Below are positions 1 to 8,887 of a DNA stretch of 64,000 nt, one piece after another. This stretch comes from JACQFK01 sp036383955 (lineage in GTDB: Bacteria; Planctomycetota; MHYJ01; JACPRB01): assembly GCA_036383955.1 (NCBI GenBank), contig DASVNH010000227.1, forward strand, positions 38,337 through 102,336. Direction: 5' to 3'. The position numbers and the translations under genes are program-made. Each line of letters begins with the position of its first letter. The first letter of the stretch is position 1. The notes under the pieces are model-generated. The model was not told where the DNA came from, made no database searches, and saw nothing but the letters and a program-made list of their open reading frames with translations.

Positions 1-675
1 ACGTTCGACGACAACGGCGTCATTCTGGGGGACGTGCTTCGTGTGCGGGATCGCCTGCTGATGTATTATGTGGGCTTCCAGAAGGTCGAGCAAGTGAAGT
101 TCCTGGCGTTCACGGGATTGGCCGTCAGCGACGACCAAGGCGGAAGCTTCCGTCGGGTCAGCCGCACTCCGGTGCTCGACCGGACGGATTCGGAGCTGTA
201 CATCCGCGCGGCACATTCCGTCATCCACGAAAATGGGATGTTTAGGGTGTGGATGGCGGGCGGGAGCGGCTGGGAGTGGATCGGAGGCAAGCCGTTTCCA
301 AGGTACGACATCCGCTACCTGGAGTCGGAAGACGGGATTCATTTCAATCGCGAGGCCCAGCTAAGTCTGGGGTGCCAGGGTGATGAGTATCGCATTGGTC
401 GGCCTCGGGTGCGCCGGCTGGGAACCCGATACTCCATGTATTACACCTGGGGAGACACTCACGGCCGGTACCTGCCAGGATACGCGGAATCGACGGACGG
501 CTTGGCCTGGGTCCGAAAGGACGAGCACGTCGGTATCGGCCCGTCCTCGGAGGGATGGGATTCGGTCCATCTGTGCTATCCGGCTCCTCTGGAATACCGG
601 GGGAAAACCTACATGTTCTACAATGGAAACGATATGGGGCGCGCCGGGTTTGGGTACGCGGTCCTCGAGACCTAG
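1..675 (+). CDS. Glycosidase-like beta-propeller protein (5' truncated)
   Basis: The reading frame is open from the first base, so the gene starts outside the window and only the last 224 codons are seen. Three spaced segments share the pattern S-x-D-G-x-x-[FW] (AVSDDQGGSFRRV, LESEDGIHFNR, AESTDGLAWVR), as in five-bladed propellers of the GH43/GH32/GH130-like superfamily. Aromatic strand-end residues (MYYVGF, MYYTWGD, MFYNGND) fit that fold. No catalytic acid can be assigned with safety. It ends 6 bases before the acyltransferase gene and opens a polysaccharide operon, so a role in modifying or recognising surface glycans is inferred. It could also be a non-catalytic propeller. Confidence 0.6.
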   Translation, partial: TFDDNGVILGDVLRVRDRLLMYYVGFQKVEQVKFLAFTGLAVSDDQGGSFRRVSRTPVLDRTDSELYIRAAHSVIHENGMFRVWMAGGSGWEWIGGKPFPRYDIRYLESEDGIHFNREAQLSLGCQGDEYRIGRPRVRRLGTRYSMYYTWGDTHGRYLPGYAESTDGLAWVRKDEHVGIGPSSEGWDSVHLCYPAPLEYRGKTYMFYNGNDMGRAGFGYAVLET

Positions 676-681
676 GAAAGC

Positions 682-1626
682 ATGAACGCGGTCCCCTATA
701 CTCCCGCCCTGAAACGCGAGTGGGACGCCTTTGTCGGCCGGTCAAAGAACGGCACGTTCCTCTTCATGCGCGACTACATGGACTACCATGCGGATCGATT
801 TACGGACCATTCGCTGCTCTTCTATGACGGACCACGCTTGGTTGCCCTCATGCCCGCCAATCTGGCGTCCGGTGAGATCATCTCCCACGGAGGCCTGACC
901 TACGGAGGGATCATCACCGACGACGGTATGAAAGTGGATCCGATGCGAGAGGTGATGGATTGCCTCCTTCTGCAAGCGAAGGCGGCGGGTGTGAGTCGTG
1001 TGCTCTACAAGGCGATCCCTCACATTTATCACAGGGTTCCCGCCGAGGAGGACCTGTACGCGTTGTTCCGCCTGGGCGCTCGACTGTGCCGCCGCGACGT
1101 GTCCTCCACCATTCTGCTTTCAGCCCCCCTGGGATACTCCAAAGGCCGCCGAGGGTGCGTCAAGAAGGGCCTGGGGAGCGGGATCGTCATCCGTGAGAGT
1201 CAGGACTTCGACGCGTACATGCGCATCGAAGAGGCGCATCTGGCTCTTAAGCACAACACTAAGCCAGTCCACAGCGCGGAGGAGATCAGGCTTCTAGCCG
1301 GCCGCTTCCCGGCAAACATCCGGCTCTTCGGCGCCTACTTGAACGAGACCTTGCTCGGCGGCGTCATCGTCTACGTCAGTTCCCGAGTCGCTCACGCTCA
1401 ATACATCTGCGCGACGGAGGAGGGGAAGGAAATGGGCGCGCTCGACGCGGTTCTCGCGAATTTGGTTGAAGAGCGATTCCGGGAAGCGACGTACTTCGAT
1501 TTCGGCATATCGACCACCGACGGGGGGCGCGCGTTGGACGTCGGCCTCATCGCCAACAAAGAAAGCTTCGGAGCTCGCGCTACCGTATACGACTTCTACG
1601 AGATTCCGGTAGACGGACCATCGTGA
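682..1626 (+). CDS. GNAT/FemAB-like acyltransferase
   Basis: A 314-residue protein starting at ATG 682 with an AGGAAA ribosome site just upstream. The layout resembles the FemAB/GNAT-type (acetyltransf_6) proteins of exopolysaccharide and O-antigen loci: an N-terminal half with FLFMRDYMDYHADRF, and a C-terminal half with the GNAT-like core LFGAYLNETLLGGVIVYV followed by AHAQYICATEEG and YFDFGIST. It lies directly before FdtA- and aminotransferase-type genes, so N- or O-acylation of an amino sugar is plausible but inferred. The exact substrate cannot be read from the sequence. Confidence 0.65.
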   Translation: MNAVPYTPALKREWDAFVGRSKNGTFLFMRDYMDYHADRFTDHSLLFYDGPRLVALMPANLASGEIISHGGLTYGGIITDDGMKVDPMREVMDCLLLQAKAAGVSRVLYKAIPHIYHRVPAEEDLYALFRLGARLCRRDVSSTILLSAPLGYSKGRRGCVKKGLGSGIVIRESQDFDAYMRIEEAHLALKHNTKPVHSAEEIRLLAGRFPANIRLFGAYLNETLLGGVIVYVSSRVAHAQYICATEEGKEMGALDAVLANLVEERFREATYFDFGISTTDGGRALDVGLIANKESFGARATVYDFYEIPVDGPS

Positions 1627-1635
1627 GGTGAAATC

Positions 1636-2049
1636 ATGATTCTCCAGGATTGCCGAGTGATTCAACTCCCTCAGGTGCAGGACACGCGGGGGAATCTGAC
1701 GTTTGTCGAAGGAGGCAGGCACATTCCCTTCGAAATCAAAAGGGTTTATTACCTTTACGACGTCCCGGGCGGAGCGGTGCGGGCGGGGCACGCTCATAAA
1801 ACGTTGAAGCAGTTCCTGGTCGCGATGTCCGGGAGTTTTGACGTGACTGTGTTCGACGGCCAGAGGCAGCAGAGATTCCATTTGAACCGTTCCTACAACG
1901 GTCTTTACATCCCGGAGATGATTTGGCGAGAGATCGACAACTTCTCGTCGGGGTCCGTGTGCATGGCGCTGGCCTCGGAGTTCTACGACGAGGCGGACTA
2001 CTACCGGAGCCGCGAAACCTTTCTTGAGGCGGCGCGCGGGACTCGCTGA
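1636..2049 (+). CDS. fdtA: FdtA/WxcM-type sugar 3,4-ketoisomerase (cupin)
   Basis: A 137-residue single-domain cupin. The family hallmarks are visible: DTRGNLTFVEGG near the N-terminus, FEIKRVYYLYDVPGG, the GHAHKTLKQFLVA segment with the catalytic-type histidines, and the C-terminal LASEFYDEADYYRS motif. Members isomerise dTDP-4-keto-6-deoxyglucose to the 3-keto sugar ahead of a PLP aminotransferase. That partner follows at once and overlaps by one base (ATGA), which supports the role. It could be the QdtA type, since epimer specificity cannot be told by eye. Confidence 0.85.
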   Translation: MILQDCRVIQLPQVQDTRGNLTFVEGGRHIPFEIKRVYYLYDVPGGAVRAGHAHKTLKQFLVAMSGSFDVTVFDGQRQQRFHLNRSYNGLYIPEMIWREIDNFSSGSVCMALASEFYDEADYYRSRETFLEAARGTR

Positions 2050-3149
2050 TGGCCGTTCCATTTCTTGATCTGCGGCTCGGCCATCAGACGCTGCGAAAGG
2101 AACTCGACGAGGCGTATCGGCGGGTCGTTGATTCCGGCTGGTTTATCCTCGGCGAGGAGGTAGAGGCGTTTGAGCGCGAGTTCGCGTCGTACTGCGAAGC
2201 GAAGTTCTGCGTCGGCGTCGGGAACGGTCTGGACGCGCTTCACCTGATCCTCAGGGCTCTCGAAATCGGGCCCGGGGACGAGGTGATCGTGCCTTCGCAT
2301 ACCTTCATCGCGACCTGGCTGGCCGTCTCTCATGTCGGAGCGAAGCCCGTCCCCGTGGAACCGGATCCGGCGACGTTTCTCATGGATCCCTCTCGGATCG
2401 CGTCCGCCGTCAGCCCCCGGACCAAGGCCGTAATCCCCGTCCATCTGTATGGCCGACCCGTTGACATGGCTGGCGTCAAGGACGTCGCTCGCGAGTACGG
2501 CCTGAAGGTGGTGGAGGACGCTGCGCAGGCCCACGGGGCGCGGTTTCGCGGCAAGCGGGTGGGCTCGGATTCGGACGCCGCCGCGTTCAGTTTCTATCCG
2601 GGCAAGAATCTCGGGGCTTTGGGGGACGCGGGAGCCGTCGTGACGAACGACGAGAGAATCGCCGACGCCGTCCGGGTGCTCCGGAACTATGGGGCCCGGG
2701 TGAAATATAGCCACGAGAGGGAAGGGTTCAATTCGCGATTGGATCCTCTCCAGGCCGCCTTCCTGCGCGTCAAGCTTCGGCACCTCGACGAGGCGAATCG
2801 ACGTCGCCGAGAGATAGCGGGCTGGTACCGCGAGGCGCTCGAGGGGCTGGCGGAGGTGGTTCTTCCGCCCCCGACCGCTGAAAGCGAGCCGGTTTATCAC
2901 ATCTTCGCCATCCTGCATCCACGCCGGGACGGACTTCAGCGGCATCTGTCCGCTCGGGATATCCAGACGTTGATTCATTATCCCGTCCCTCCACACCTTT
3001 CCAGGGCGTACGCGTCGCGCGGCATCTCGGGGCTCGCGATCTCCGAGCGACTGTCGAGAGAAGAGCTGAGCCTCCCCCTGTGGCCGGAAATGACGCGTCG
3101 CTCGGTCGAGGAAGTCGCCGCCGCCATTCGGGCATTCCCCCATGGTTGA
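2049..3149 (+). CDS. DegT/DnrJ/EryC1/StrS sugar aminotransferase
   Basis: A 366-residue PLP enzyme of the sugar aminotransferase family. The Schiff-base lysine is K186 in SFYPGKNLGALGDAG, and the PLP-binding VVEDAAQAHGA precedes it. N-terminal FLDL and GNGLDALHLILRAL are typical. It probably aminates the 3-keto sugar made by the upstream isomerase (FdtB-like step). The start codon overlaps the upstream stop (ATGA), and its own stop overlaps the flippase start by 8 bases, so the genes are translationally coupled. Confidence 0.9.
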   Translation: MAVPFLDLRLGHQTLRKELDEAYRRVVDSGWFILGEEVEAFEREFASYCEAKFCVGVGNGLDALHLILRALEIGPGDEVIVPSHTFIATWLAVSHVGAKPVPVEPDPATFLMDPSRIASAVSPRTKAVIPVHLYGRPVDMAGVKDVAREYGLKVVEDAAQAHGARFRGKRVGSDSDAAAFSFYPGKNLGALGDAGAVVTNDERIADAVRVLRNYGARVKYSHEREGFNSRLDPLQAAFLRVKLRHLDEANRRRREIAGWYREALEGLAEVVLPPPTAESEPVYHIFAILHPRRDGLQRHLSARDIQTLIHYPVPPHLSRAYASRGISGLAISERLSREELSLPLWPEMTRRSVEEVAAAIRAFPHG

Positions 3150-4650
3150 GGCCCTGCGGGCGATGCTGAAGGCGGGCGCGGGCTCCGTTCTCAGCATGGG
3201 ACTTGGGGTTCTGGCCATGAAGGTGCTGGCCCTCGTCCTGGGCCCCAGCGGCGTGGGCCTCTTCTCCGTCCTTCGTCAGACTCAGCAGGTGGGCGTGACG
3301 CTGTCTGTATTCAACGGCCAGATGTCCATCATCCAGGGGGTGGCGAGCCGCGAGAAGTCCGCCCAAGGACAGTACCTCGCGACGGTATTCTGGATTGTCC
3401 TCCTGCTGACGGTCGCGACCTCCCTCGGCCTTTGGTTGTGTTCACCTTGGCTGGCTTCGCGGCTCACGGAACAGGGGCGAGGCGAAAGCCCTCTCATGTT
3501 CCGGTATCTCTCCGTGGCCGTGCTTTTCGGTGCCGCGCAAGCCTTTCTCACCGCCGTTCTGAACGGCCGCAAGGCCGTCGGTCGAGTCGCGTGGGTGCAG
3601 GTCATCAGCCTGGGGAGCATGGCCCTGCTCGCGTATCCCGCGGCCAAGCTCGCCAAATCAGGGCACCCCTTCGCCCTTTCCGGAATCCTGGCGGCTTCGG
3701 CGATGCTTGGAACCGTGGCGGCTTTCGGCCTTCTCCTTCACGAAGGTTCCCTGGGCTGGCTGTTCCGTTCGCCTTCGCGCCGGCCCCGGCGAGAGGACGC
3801 GCGGAGCTTCCTGAGCATGAGCGGGACTCTCGCGATTACGGGACTCTATGGAGCGCTGATCCCTCTTCTGGTGCGGGCCTGGGCGGTTCAGCGTCATGGC
3901 CTTCATGGCGCCGGCATCCTCGACGTGGCGTGGACGATCAGTCTTTCGTATCTCATGGTGATCCTCGGTTCTCTCTCGTCGTACTACCTGCCGACCCTCA
4001 GCAGCACGGCGGCGGGACCCGCTCGCGCGGAGGTCATCGGGCGAATGCTCCGTCTGATCCTGGGATTCTTGTGCCCCATCGTCGTCACCGCGATCGTCCT
4101 GAAGCCCGTTCTGCTCGATCTGCTGTACTCCAGGGATTTCAGCCCGGCGCTGAAGATCATGCGCTGGATGATGATTGGTGATTTCTTCAAAGGGGTCAGT
4201 TGGGTGTTCTCCTTCACGATGATCGCTCACTCGGACATGCGGACGTTTCTATGGTCCGAGCTGACGTGGGGATCCGCTACCCTCGCGGCAAGCGCGGTGT
4301 TCATCCTGGGAGCGGGTTCCTTGGAAGGCGTCGGAATCACCTACGCGGCGCTTTACGTCCTTTATCTTCTGTTCACGTACGCGTACGCGGTGCGTCGATA
4401 TCAGTTCCATCTTGGAAGCGGCACGCTTAAGCAGGGGATCGTCGGAGCCTGCTTGGTCGTCGCGGTGTCGCTGTGGACGTGGAACGACATCCGGGTTTCG
4501 GCGTGGAAGAGCATTGCGGCGATCACGGTCGCCGCTCTCGTATCCGGTTTCTGGATTCTCAAGGGAACGCGGCCTTTCGAGGTCCCTCGAGCCCTTTCGT
4601 CAGGCCCCCTCGATGGCTCCGGAAAGAGTTTCACCGGAGGTCCGCTGTGA
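3142..4650 (+). CDS. Wzx-like polysaccharide flippase (MOP superfamily)
   Basis: A 502-residue integral membrane protein with about 12-14 hydrophobic segments. It starts MVEALRAMLKAGAGSVLSMG, followed by the family-typical VLGPSGVGLFSVLRQ. O-unit translocases of the polysaccharide-synthesis family look like this and move undecaprenyl-linked repeat units across the inner membrane. It overlaps the aminotransferase by 8 bases. Its 3' end overlaps the convergent asnB-like gene by 51 bases, so the last 16 codons are shared with the opposite strand. Confidence 0.85.
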   Translation: MVEALRAMLKAGAGSVLSMGLGVLAMKVLALVLGPSGVGLFSVLRQTQQVGVTLSVFNGQMSIIQGVASREKSAQGQYLATVFWIVLLLTVATSLGLWLCSPWLASRLTEQGRGESPLMFRYLSVAVLFGAAQAFLTAVLNGRKAVGRVAWVQVISLGSMALLAYPAAKLAKSGHPFALSGILAASAMLGTVAAFGLLLHEGSLGWLFRSPSRRPRREDARSFLSMSGTLAITGLYGALIPLLVRAWAVQRHGLHGAGILDVAWTISLSYLMVILGSLSSYYLPTLSSTAAGPARAEVIGRMLRLILGFLCPIVVTAIVLKPVLLDLLYSRDFSPALKIMRWMMIGDFFKGVSWVFSFTMIAHSDMRTFLWSELTWGSATLAASAVFILGAGSLEGVGITYAALYVLYLLFTYAYAVRRYQFHLGSGTLKQGIVGACLVVAVSLWTWNDIRVSAWKSIAAITVAALVSGFWILKGTRPFEVPRALSSGPLDGSGKSFTGGPL

Positions 4651-6585
4651 GACGGCAGGAGGACGCCTTTGACCCTCCAACCAGGACACGAGGACCAATA
4701 CATTCCAGAGGCTGTGCTGTCGGTTCACTCGTCCCGAGAGATGGTCACGCCACTCCTTCCTGATGTGACGCGGGTTGAGCCATCCATCGCGGCGTAAGCG
4801 GCTTTCGTCCAGCAGCGTCTCGGCCCACTCCCGAAGGGGCCCCCTCAGCCAAGCGTCCAAGGGGACCGCGAAGCCCGCTTTGGGGCGATCCGTCAGCGAT
4901 GGCGGCACATAGCGGTTCAGGAGCCGTCGGAGGATCCACTTTCCACTTCGATTCCGAATTTTCAGCGACAACGGGAGTCGCCACGCGAATTCAAAGACGC
5001 GGGGATCCAGGATGGGCATGCGTCCTTCCAACCCCACGGCCATCGTCGCCCGGTCGACCTTCACCAGAATGTCGTCGGGAAGATATCCATTCGTATCCCA
5101 CAGCATCATTTGTTCGGCGGGCGTGGATGAGATGGGCGCCGAGGAAAGCCGACGATCGCGACTTAAGGTTCCGACGGCCAGCAGGGCGTCGTACGCTTCC
5201 TCAAGCGAGTCGGCCTGAAGCAGATCGGCCGCTTTGTGGAGCTTCTCGCCCAGGGCATTGGGCCGGAAACGGCCCGGAAGGAGGGGGAGGAGCGCCCGCG
5301 CGAGCTGATCCCATTTCGCCGGGGGAACCGCCCGAATCGCCAGCGCTGCGGTTCCGCGGACGCCCCGAGGCATGCTTTCCGCGAGCTTCCAGAGCGTCGA
5401 CGCCCATGTATGCCTGTTGTATCCAGCGAAGAGTTCGTCGCCCCCGTCCCCTGAAAGGCAAACCGTCACGTGGCGCCTCGCCATCCGGGCGAGGAGGCAA
5501 GAAGGGATTTGCGAGGAATCCGAGAACGGCTCGTCATAGATCGCGGGAAGGTCCGGTATCAGGTCGAGTGCGTGACGCGCGGTTACGGTGAGGGCCGTGT
5601 GATCGGTCGCCAGATGAGCGGCTACCCCTTTAGCCATCGAAGCCTCGTCATAAGCGGCTTCGTTGAACCCGATGGTGAACGTCCGAACCTTCCGGCTGCT
5701 TTGGGCCTGCATGAGCGCCGCCACCGTCGAGGAGTCGATGCCTCCGGATAAGAACACCCCCAGAGGGACATCCGCCTCCATCCGCGCTCGGGTCGCTTCC
5801 CTCAGCAGCGCGTCCAGACGATCCGTCGCCTCGTCATCGCTTCCCTTGAACGGGTCGGCCATTCCCCGACGCGCGACCTCCTCCGCGGACCAATAAGAGC
5901 TCTCGCGTTCCACTCTTGGGCGCCCCGCGTCTACGCGCAGGATCGTCCCTGGAGCCAACTTATAGACATCCTTGTACACCGCGGTGTCGCCTGGTACGCG
6001 ACCGTAGCGTAGATAGAGTTGAATGGCGCCAGGCTGAATCTCGGCGGGAAACGAGGGAAATGCGCGAAAGGCACGGACTTCGGACGCGAAGAGAAAGGTC
6101 TGACCCACCCATCCGTAGTAGAGGGGCTTTTCTCCCAGGCGGTCTCGACCGAGAAAGAGACATCGCGCCTTCCGGTCCCACAGGGCAAACGCGAACATCC
6201 CATTGAGACGCGCCACCGCGTTATCGACACCCCAGGCGCAGAAGGCGTGGAGCATGACCTCCGTGTCAGAGCGGCTTCGCCAGGGACGGGAGGGAATAGC
6301 CGTCTGGAGCTCCTGACGAAGCTCATGATGGTTATAGATCTCGCCGTTGAAGGAGAGGACGTGATCCCCGCACGAGCACAGCATGGGCTGGCCGGCGTTG
6401 GGAGAAAGGTCCAGGACGGCCAGGCGACGATGCCCTATCCCGATGCCGCTCGAGGCGTCGACCCAGACGGAGCCTCCGTCGGGTCCGCGATGGGCGAGCG
6501 TTTCGGTCATGGCCGCCGTCGAAGCCCTCAGCTCCTCCAAAGGAGTTGAAGCCGACACGTCAAAGCAGCCGCTGATACCGCACAT
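4600..6585 (-). CDS. asnB: Asparagine synthase (glutamine-hydrolysing), AsnB type
   Basis: A 661-residue protein with an N-terminal class II glutaminase domain (nucleophile Cys2 in MCGISG, then RLAVLDLS, GEIYNH, RDRLGEKPLYY) and a C-terminal ATP-pyrophosphatase domain (SGGIDSS at 280-286, SGDGGDELFAGY, DRPKAGFAVPLD). In capsule and O-antigen loci such proteins often amidate a sugar acid or a peptide rather than make free asparagine. The genomic setting suggests that here, as inference. It is the last gene of a minus-strand set with the polymerase and GT2. Confidence 0.92.
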   Translation of the reverse strand: MCGISGCFDVSASTPLEELRASTAAMTETLAHRGPDGGSVWVDASSGIGIGHRRLAVLDLSPNAGQPMLCSCGDHVLSFNGEIYNHHELRQELQTAIPSRPWRSRSDTEVMLHAFCAWGVDNAVARLNGMFAFALWDRKARCLFLGRDRLGEKPLYYGWVGQTFLFASEVRAFRAFPSFPAEIQPGAIQLYLRYGRVPGDTAVYKDVYKLAPGTILRVDAGRPRVERESSYWSAEEVARRGMADPFKGSDDEATDRLDALLREATRARMEADVPLGVFLSGGIDSSTVAALMQAQSSRKVRTFTIGFNEAAYDEASMAKGVAAHLATDHTALTVTARHALDLIPDLPAIYDEPFSDSSQIPSCLLARMARRHVTVCLSGDGGDELFAGYNRHTWASTLWKLAESMPRGVRGTAALAIRAVPPAKWDQLARALLPLLPGRFRPNALGEKLHKAADLLQADSLEEAYDALLAVGTLSRDRRLSSAPISSTPAEQMMLWDTNGYLPDDILVKVDRATMAVGLEGRMPILDPRVFEFAWRLPLSLKIRNRSGKWILRRLLNRYVPPSLTDRPKAGFAVPLDAWLRGPLREWAETLLDESRLRRDGWLNPRHIRKEWRDHLSGRVNRQHSLWNVLVLVSWLEGQRRPPAVSQRTSGETLSGAIEGA

Positions 6586-6665
6586 AATGGTCGCCTACGC
6601 CTCCACGTCGCGCGGACGACGGAGCCGCCGAGGGAGGGCCGCGCGGATGGAGATCAGCGGGACAG

Positions 6666-7880
6666 TCATCGGACGGGCCGGACCTCGATAGAAGGGCCGG
6701 TGTCGGAAAGAGGTAGGGGCGCCTGAAGCGCTGGAGAACCGAAGAAAACGGGAGTCAGGAGGAAGCCGATCCAAACGAACGTCGAGGACGTGTAGTAGTC
6801 GTAAAAGATGCCGAGTGTCAGGATGGAGAGGTTGAGCGAACCGGCGAACGCCGCGCCGCTGTTCTGCGGGAACCTCCGGGTTAGACCGTGCAGAAAGCCG
6901 GAAAAGGCGCCGAATAAACCGGTCCAGACCAGGCTTCCCGCGATTCCATAATCGAGAACATAGGGTCCGAAGAGAGTGGTGACGTTGGTCGGATAAGGGG
7001 TTTCGTAGTAGGGCCATAGGTGGGGCTGCGGATAGATGAGGCCGAGGGAGCTAAGTACTCGGTGCAGCGGGCGGAAAGAGTACAGGGTGTTCGACCAGTC
7101 CGCCCGATACCCTTCCACAATCTGGTCCAAGGCATGCGAGGGCGCGAGCGTGTAGAGCCAGAAAGATCCGATTTCGCCATCAGAGGCCTTGCCCACCAGG
7201 CCGCCCAGAATCTCAAACAGGGAATAGAGTCCCCCCGCCGCCAGCAGAAGAAGAACAGGTCTGAATCGGTAATGACAGTAGAAGAACAAGCCGATCAGAC
7301 TGGCCGCGAAGAGCGAGGCCCTCGCCGTGCTTAGGTAGATGTAGCAAGCGAGCAAAGTCAGGATGGCCAACTTGGCGTTCTGGCTCAGGACGTGACGGTT
7401 CGTGATCACGAAAGGTATCGCTGAGAAGAAGAAAAAATTGAGCAACGCGATAGCGGGGAAGTGGGAGGCTTCCTCGTGGTCGGTGAGGGTGGTCCGGTAG
7501 ATGTTCAATCCCGTGGGCGTCCACCAATCCGACCCTACGAAAAGCCAGCGATCGACGATCTGGAACAGGATCGATACCGACATACACACCAGATAAACGC
7601 TGGAGGCGTGACGTGGACCAATCGGAAGCCACGAGAGTGTGAGGGAGCTGGAGCGTCGCGGGAGAGTCTTCATGACGGCGGTTTGGGTCATGAGGGAGCA
7701 GGCGCAGAAAGTGAGGACGGCGCCGGCGAGGTAGAAGAGAAGGCCGTTCGAGTAAGGGTAGAAGGGTATTCCGGAAAAGGCGGACGTCAGGACAACTCCC
7801 AGCCAGATCGCCGGGAACAGCAGCGCGGGATTCAGCACGCCGCCACGAACAGGGGGGGCAGGGGGGAGAGGAACGGTCAT
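6666..7880 (-). CDS. Wzy-like multi-spanning membrane protein (polymerase candidate)
   Basis: A 404-residue, mostly hydrophobic protein with about ten membrane segments and a large polar loop in the second half (HALDQIVEGYRADWSNTLYS to PTNVTTLFGPYVLDYG). The start chosen is ATG 7880 (MTVPLPPAPP), because it forms an ATGA overlap with the upstream GT2 stop. The longer in-frame reading adds a low-complexity Arg/Pro stretch. The length, topology and GXXXPTN-type loop suit an O-antigen or exopolysaccharide polymerase. Such proteins are poorly conserved, so the assignment rests mainly on context. Confidence 0.65.
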   Translation of the reverse strand: MTVPLPPAPPVRGGVLNPALLFPAIWLGVVLTSAFSGIPFYPYSNGLLFYLAGAVLTFCACSLMTQTAVMKTLPRRSSSLTLSWLPIGPRHASSVYLVCMSVSILFQIVDRWLFVGSDWWTPTGLNIYRTTLTDHEEASHFPAIALLNFFFFSAIPFVITNRHVLSQNAKLAILTLLACYIYLSTARASLFAASLIGLFFYCHYRFRPVLLLLAAGGLYSLFEILGGLVGKASDGEIGSFWLYTLAPSHALDQIVEGYRADWSNTLYSFRPLHRVLSSLGLIYPQPHLWPYYETPYPTNVTTLFGPYVLDYGIAGSLVWTGLFGAFSGFLHGLTRRFPQNSGAAFAGSLNLSILTLGIFYDYYTSSTFVWIGFLLTPVFFGSPALQAPLPLSDTGPSIEVRPVR

Positions 7881-8800
7881 GGAAACAGGCTCCGCCCCGA
7901 TTTCATGTGGCGGACGCCGCTGGCGAGAGACCGCCGGAGTCCGTGAATAGACTCGAGACCGCCTCGAAGCAGGAGGTGGATGCCTTCGAGGAGTCGTCCG
8001 CGGGCGAGTCGCTTGAGGCCGTAGGAGCAAAGCCGTTCACTGCGCGCGAGCCGAACGTACCTGGTCATGTCCGGCACGTCCCGCCGGATCAGGTCAAGAC
8101 TCAGCAGGGTTTCTTGAAGTCCCCAGAGATCCGCCTGCCGCGTCACGTTCCCCGGATGCCTGCGGTATCGCGCGAAAACACCCGGGATGAAGCCGACCGC
8201 TTCGGAATGGCGGGGAGCGCGTCCGAGAATCTGCAGGAGAAACAGGAAGTCCGAGGAGTGGGGAATCCTCTCGTCGTAACCCCCCGGAGGCGCGAAAGAC
8301 GAGCGAAACATCACCGACGTGCTCGCGAAGAAGAGTTCCAGGAGGATCATGTCCTTGAGATCGCCGGTTCGCAAGGGATGTCGCGTGGAGTAAAGGCCGA
8401 GCGTCTTTCCGGTCCCGGAATCGAAGACATCGACGTCGTGGTAACAGATGACGCGTCGATCGTCGGAGGACAGCCAATCCACCTGCTTGCGGATCTTGCC
8501 GGGAAGAAGGACATCGTCACCCCCTTGAAGGGCGATGAATCGGCCGCCGCAACGTCGGAGAGCCCGGTTGCAGTTGCCGGTAATTCCCACGTTCCGCTCG
8601 CCTAGAATGGGGAACAGCCGACCGGGATACTTCCGCTGGATTCGCGTGATGATCCTGGGCGTGTCGTCGGAGGACCCGTCGTCCGCGACGACGACCTCCA
8701 GCGGGTCGTACTCCTGTTCGAGGGCGCTGATCAGGGTCTCTTCCACGAAGTTGGCCTGATTGTAGGTGGCGATCAGGATGGAAACCGGAGGATCCGTCAT
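7877..8800 (-). CDS. Family 2 glycosyltransferase
   Basis: A 307-residue GT-A fold enzyme. The nucleotide-sugar site is clear: VSILIATYNQANFVEETL, VVVADDGSSDDTPRI and GGDDVLLPGKI (the DxD-like position). ATG 8800 is chosen since the fold begins right after it. A start nine codons upstream at 8827 is possible. It transfers a sugar during assembly of the lipid-linked repeat unit at the cytoplasmic face. The stop overlaps the start of the polymerase-like gene. It is divergent from the GT4 gene, and the two share an 87-base control region. Confidence 0.88.
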   Translation of the reverse strand: MTDPPVSILIATYNQANFVEETLISALEQEYDPLEVVVADDGSSDDTPRIITRIQRKYPGRLFPILGERNVGITGNCNRALRRCGGRFIALQGGDDVLLPGKIRKQVDWLSSDDRRVICYHDVDVFDSGTGKTLGLYSTRHPLRTGDLKDMILLELFFASTSVMFRSSFAPPGGYDERIPHSSDFLFLLQILGRAPRHSEAVGFIPGVFARYRRHPGNVTRQADLWGLQETLLSLDLIRRDVPDMTRYVRLARSERLCSYGLKRLARGRLLEGIHLLLRGGLESIHGLRRSLASGVRHMKSGRSLFP

Positions 8801-8887
8801 CGATTGATTTGGGGAATTCTGTCGCATCTCGGTCCAAGGGTCAATAGTCTATTCCAAGTCCCGGAGATCCGCGTCGACGTCCCCGCT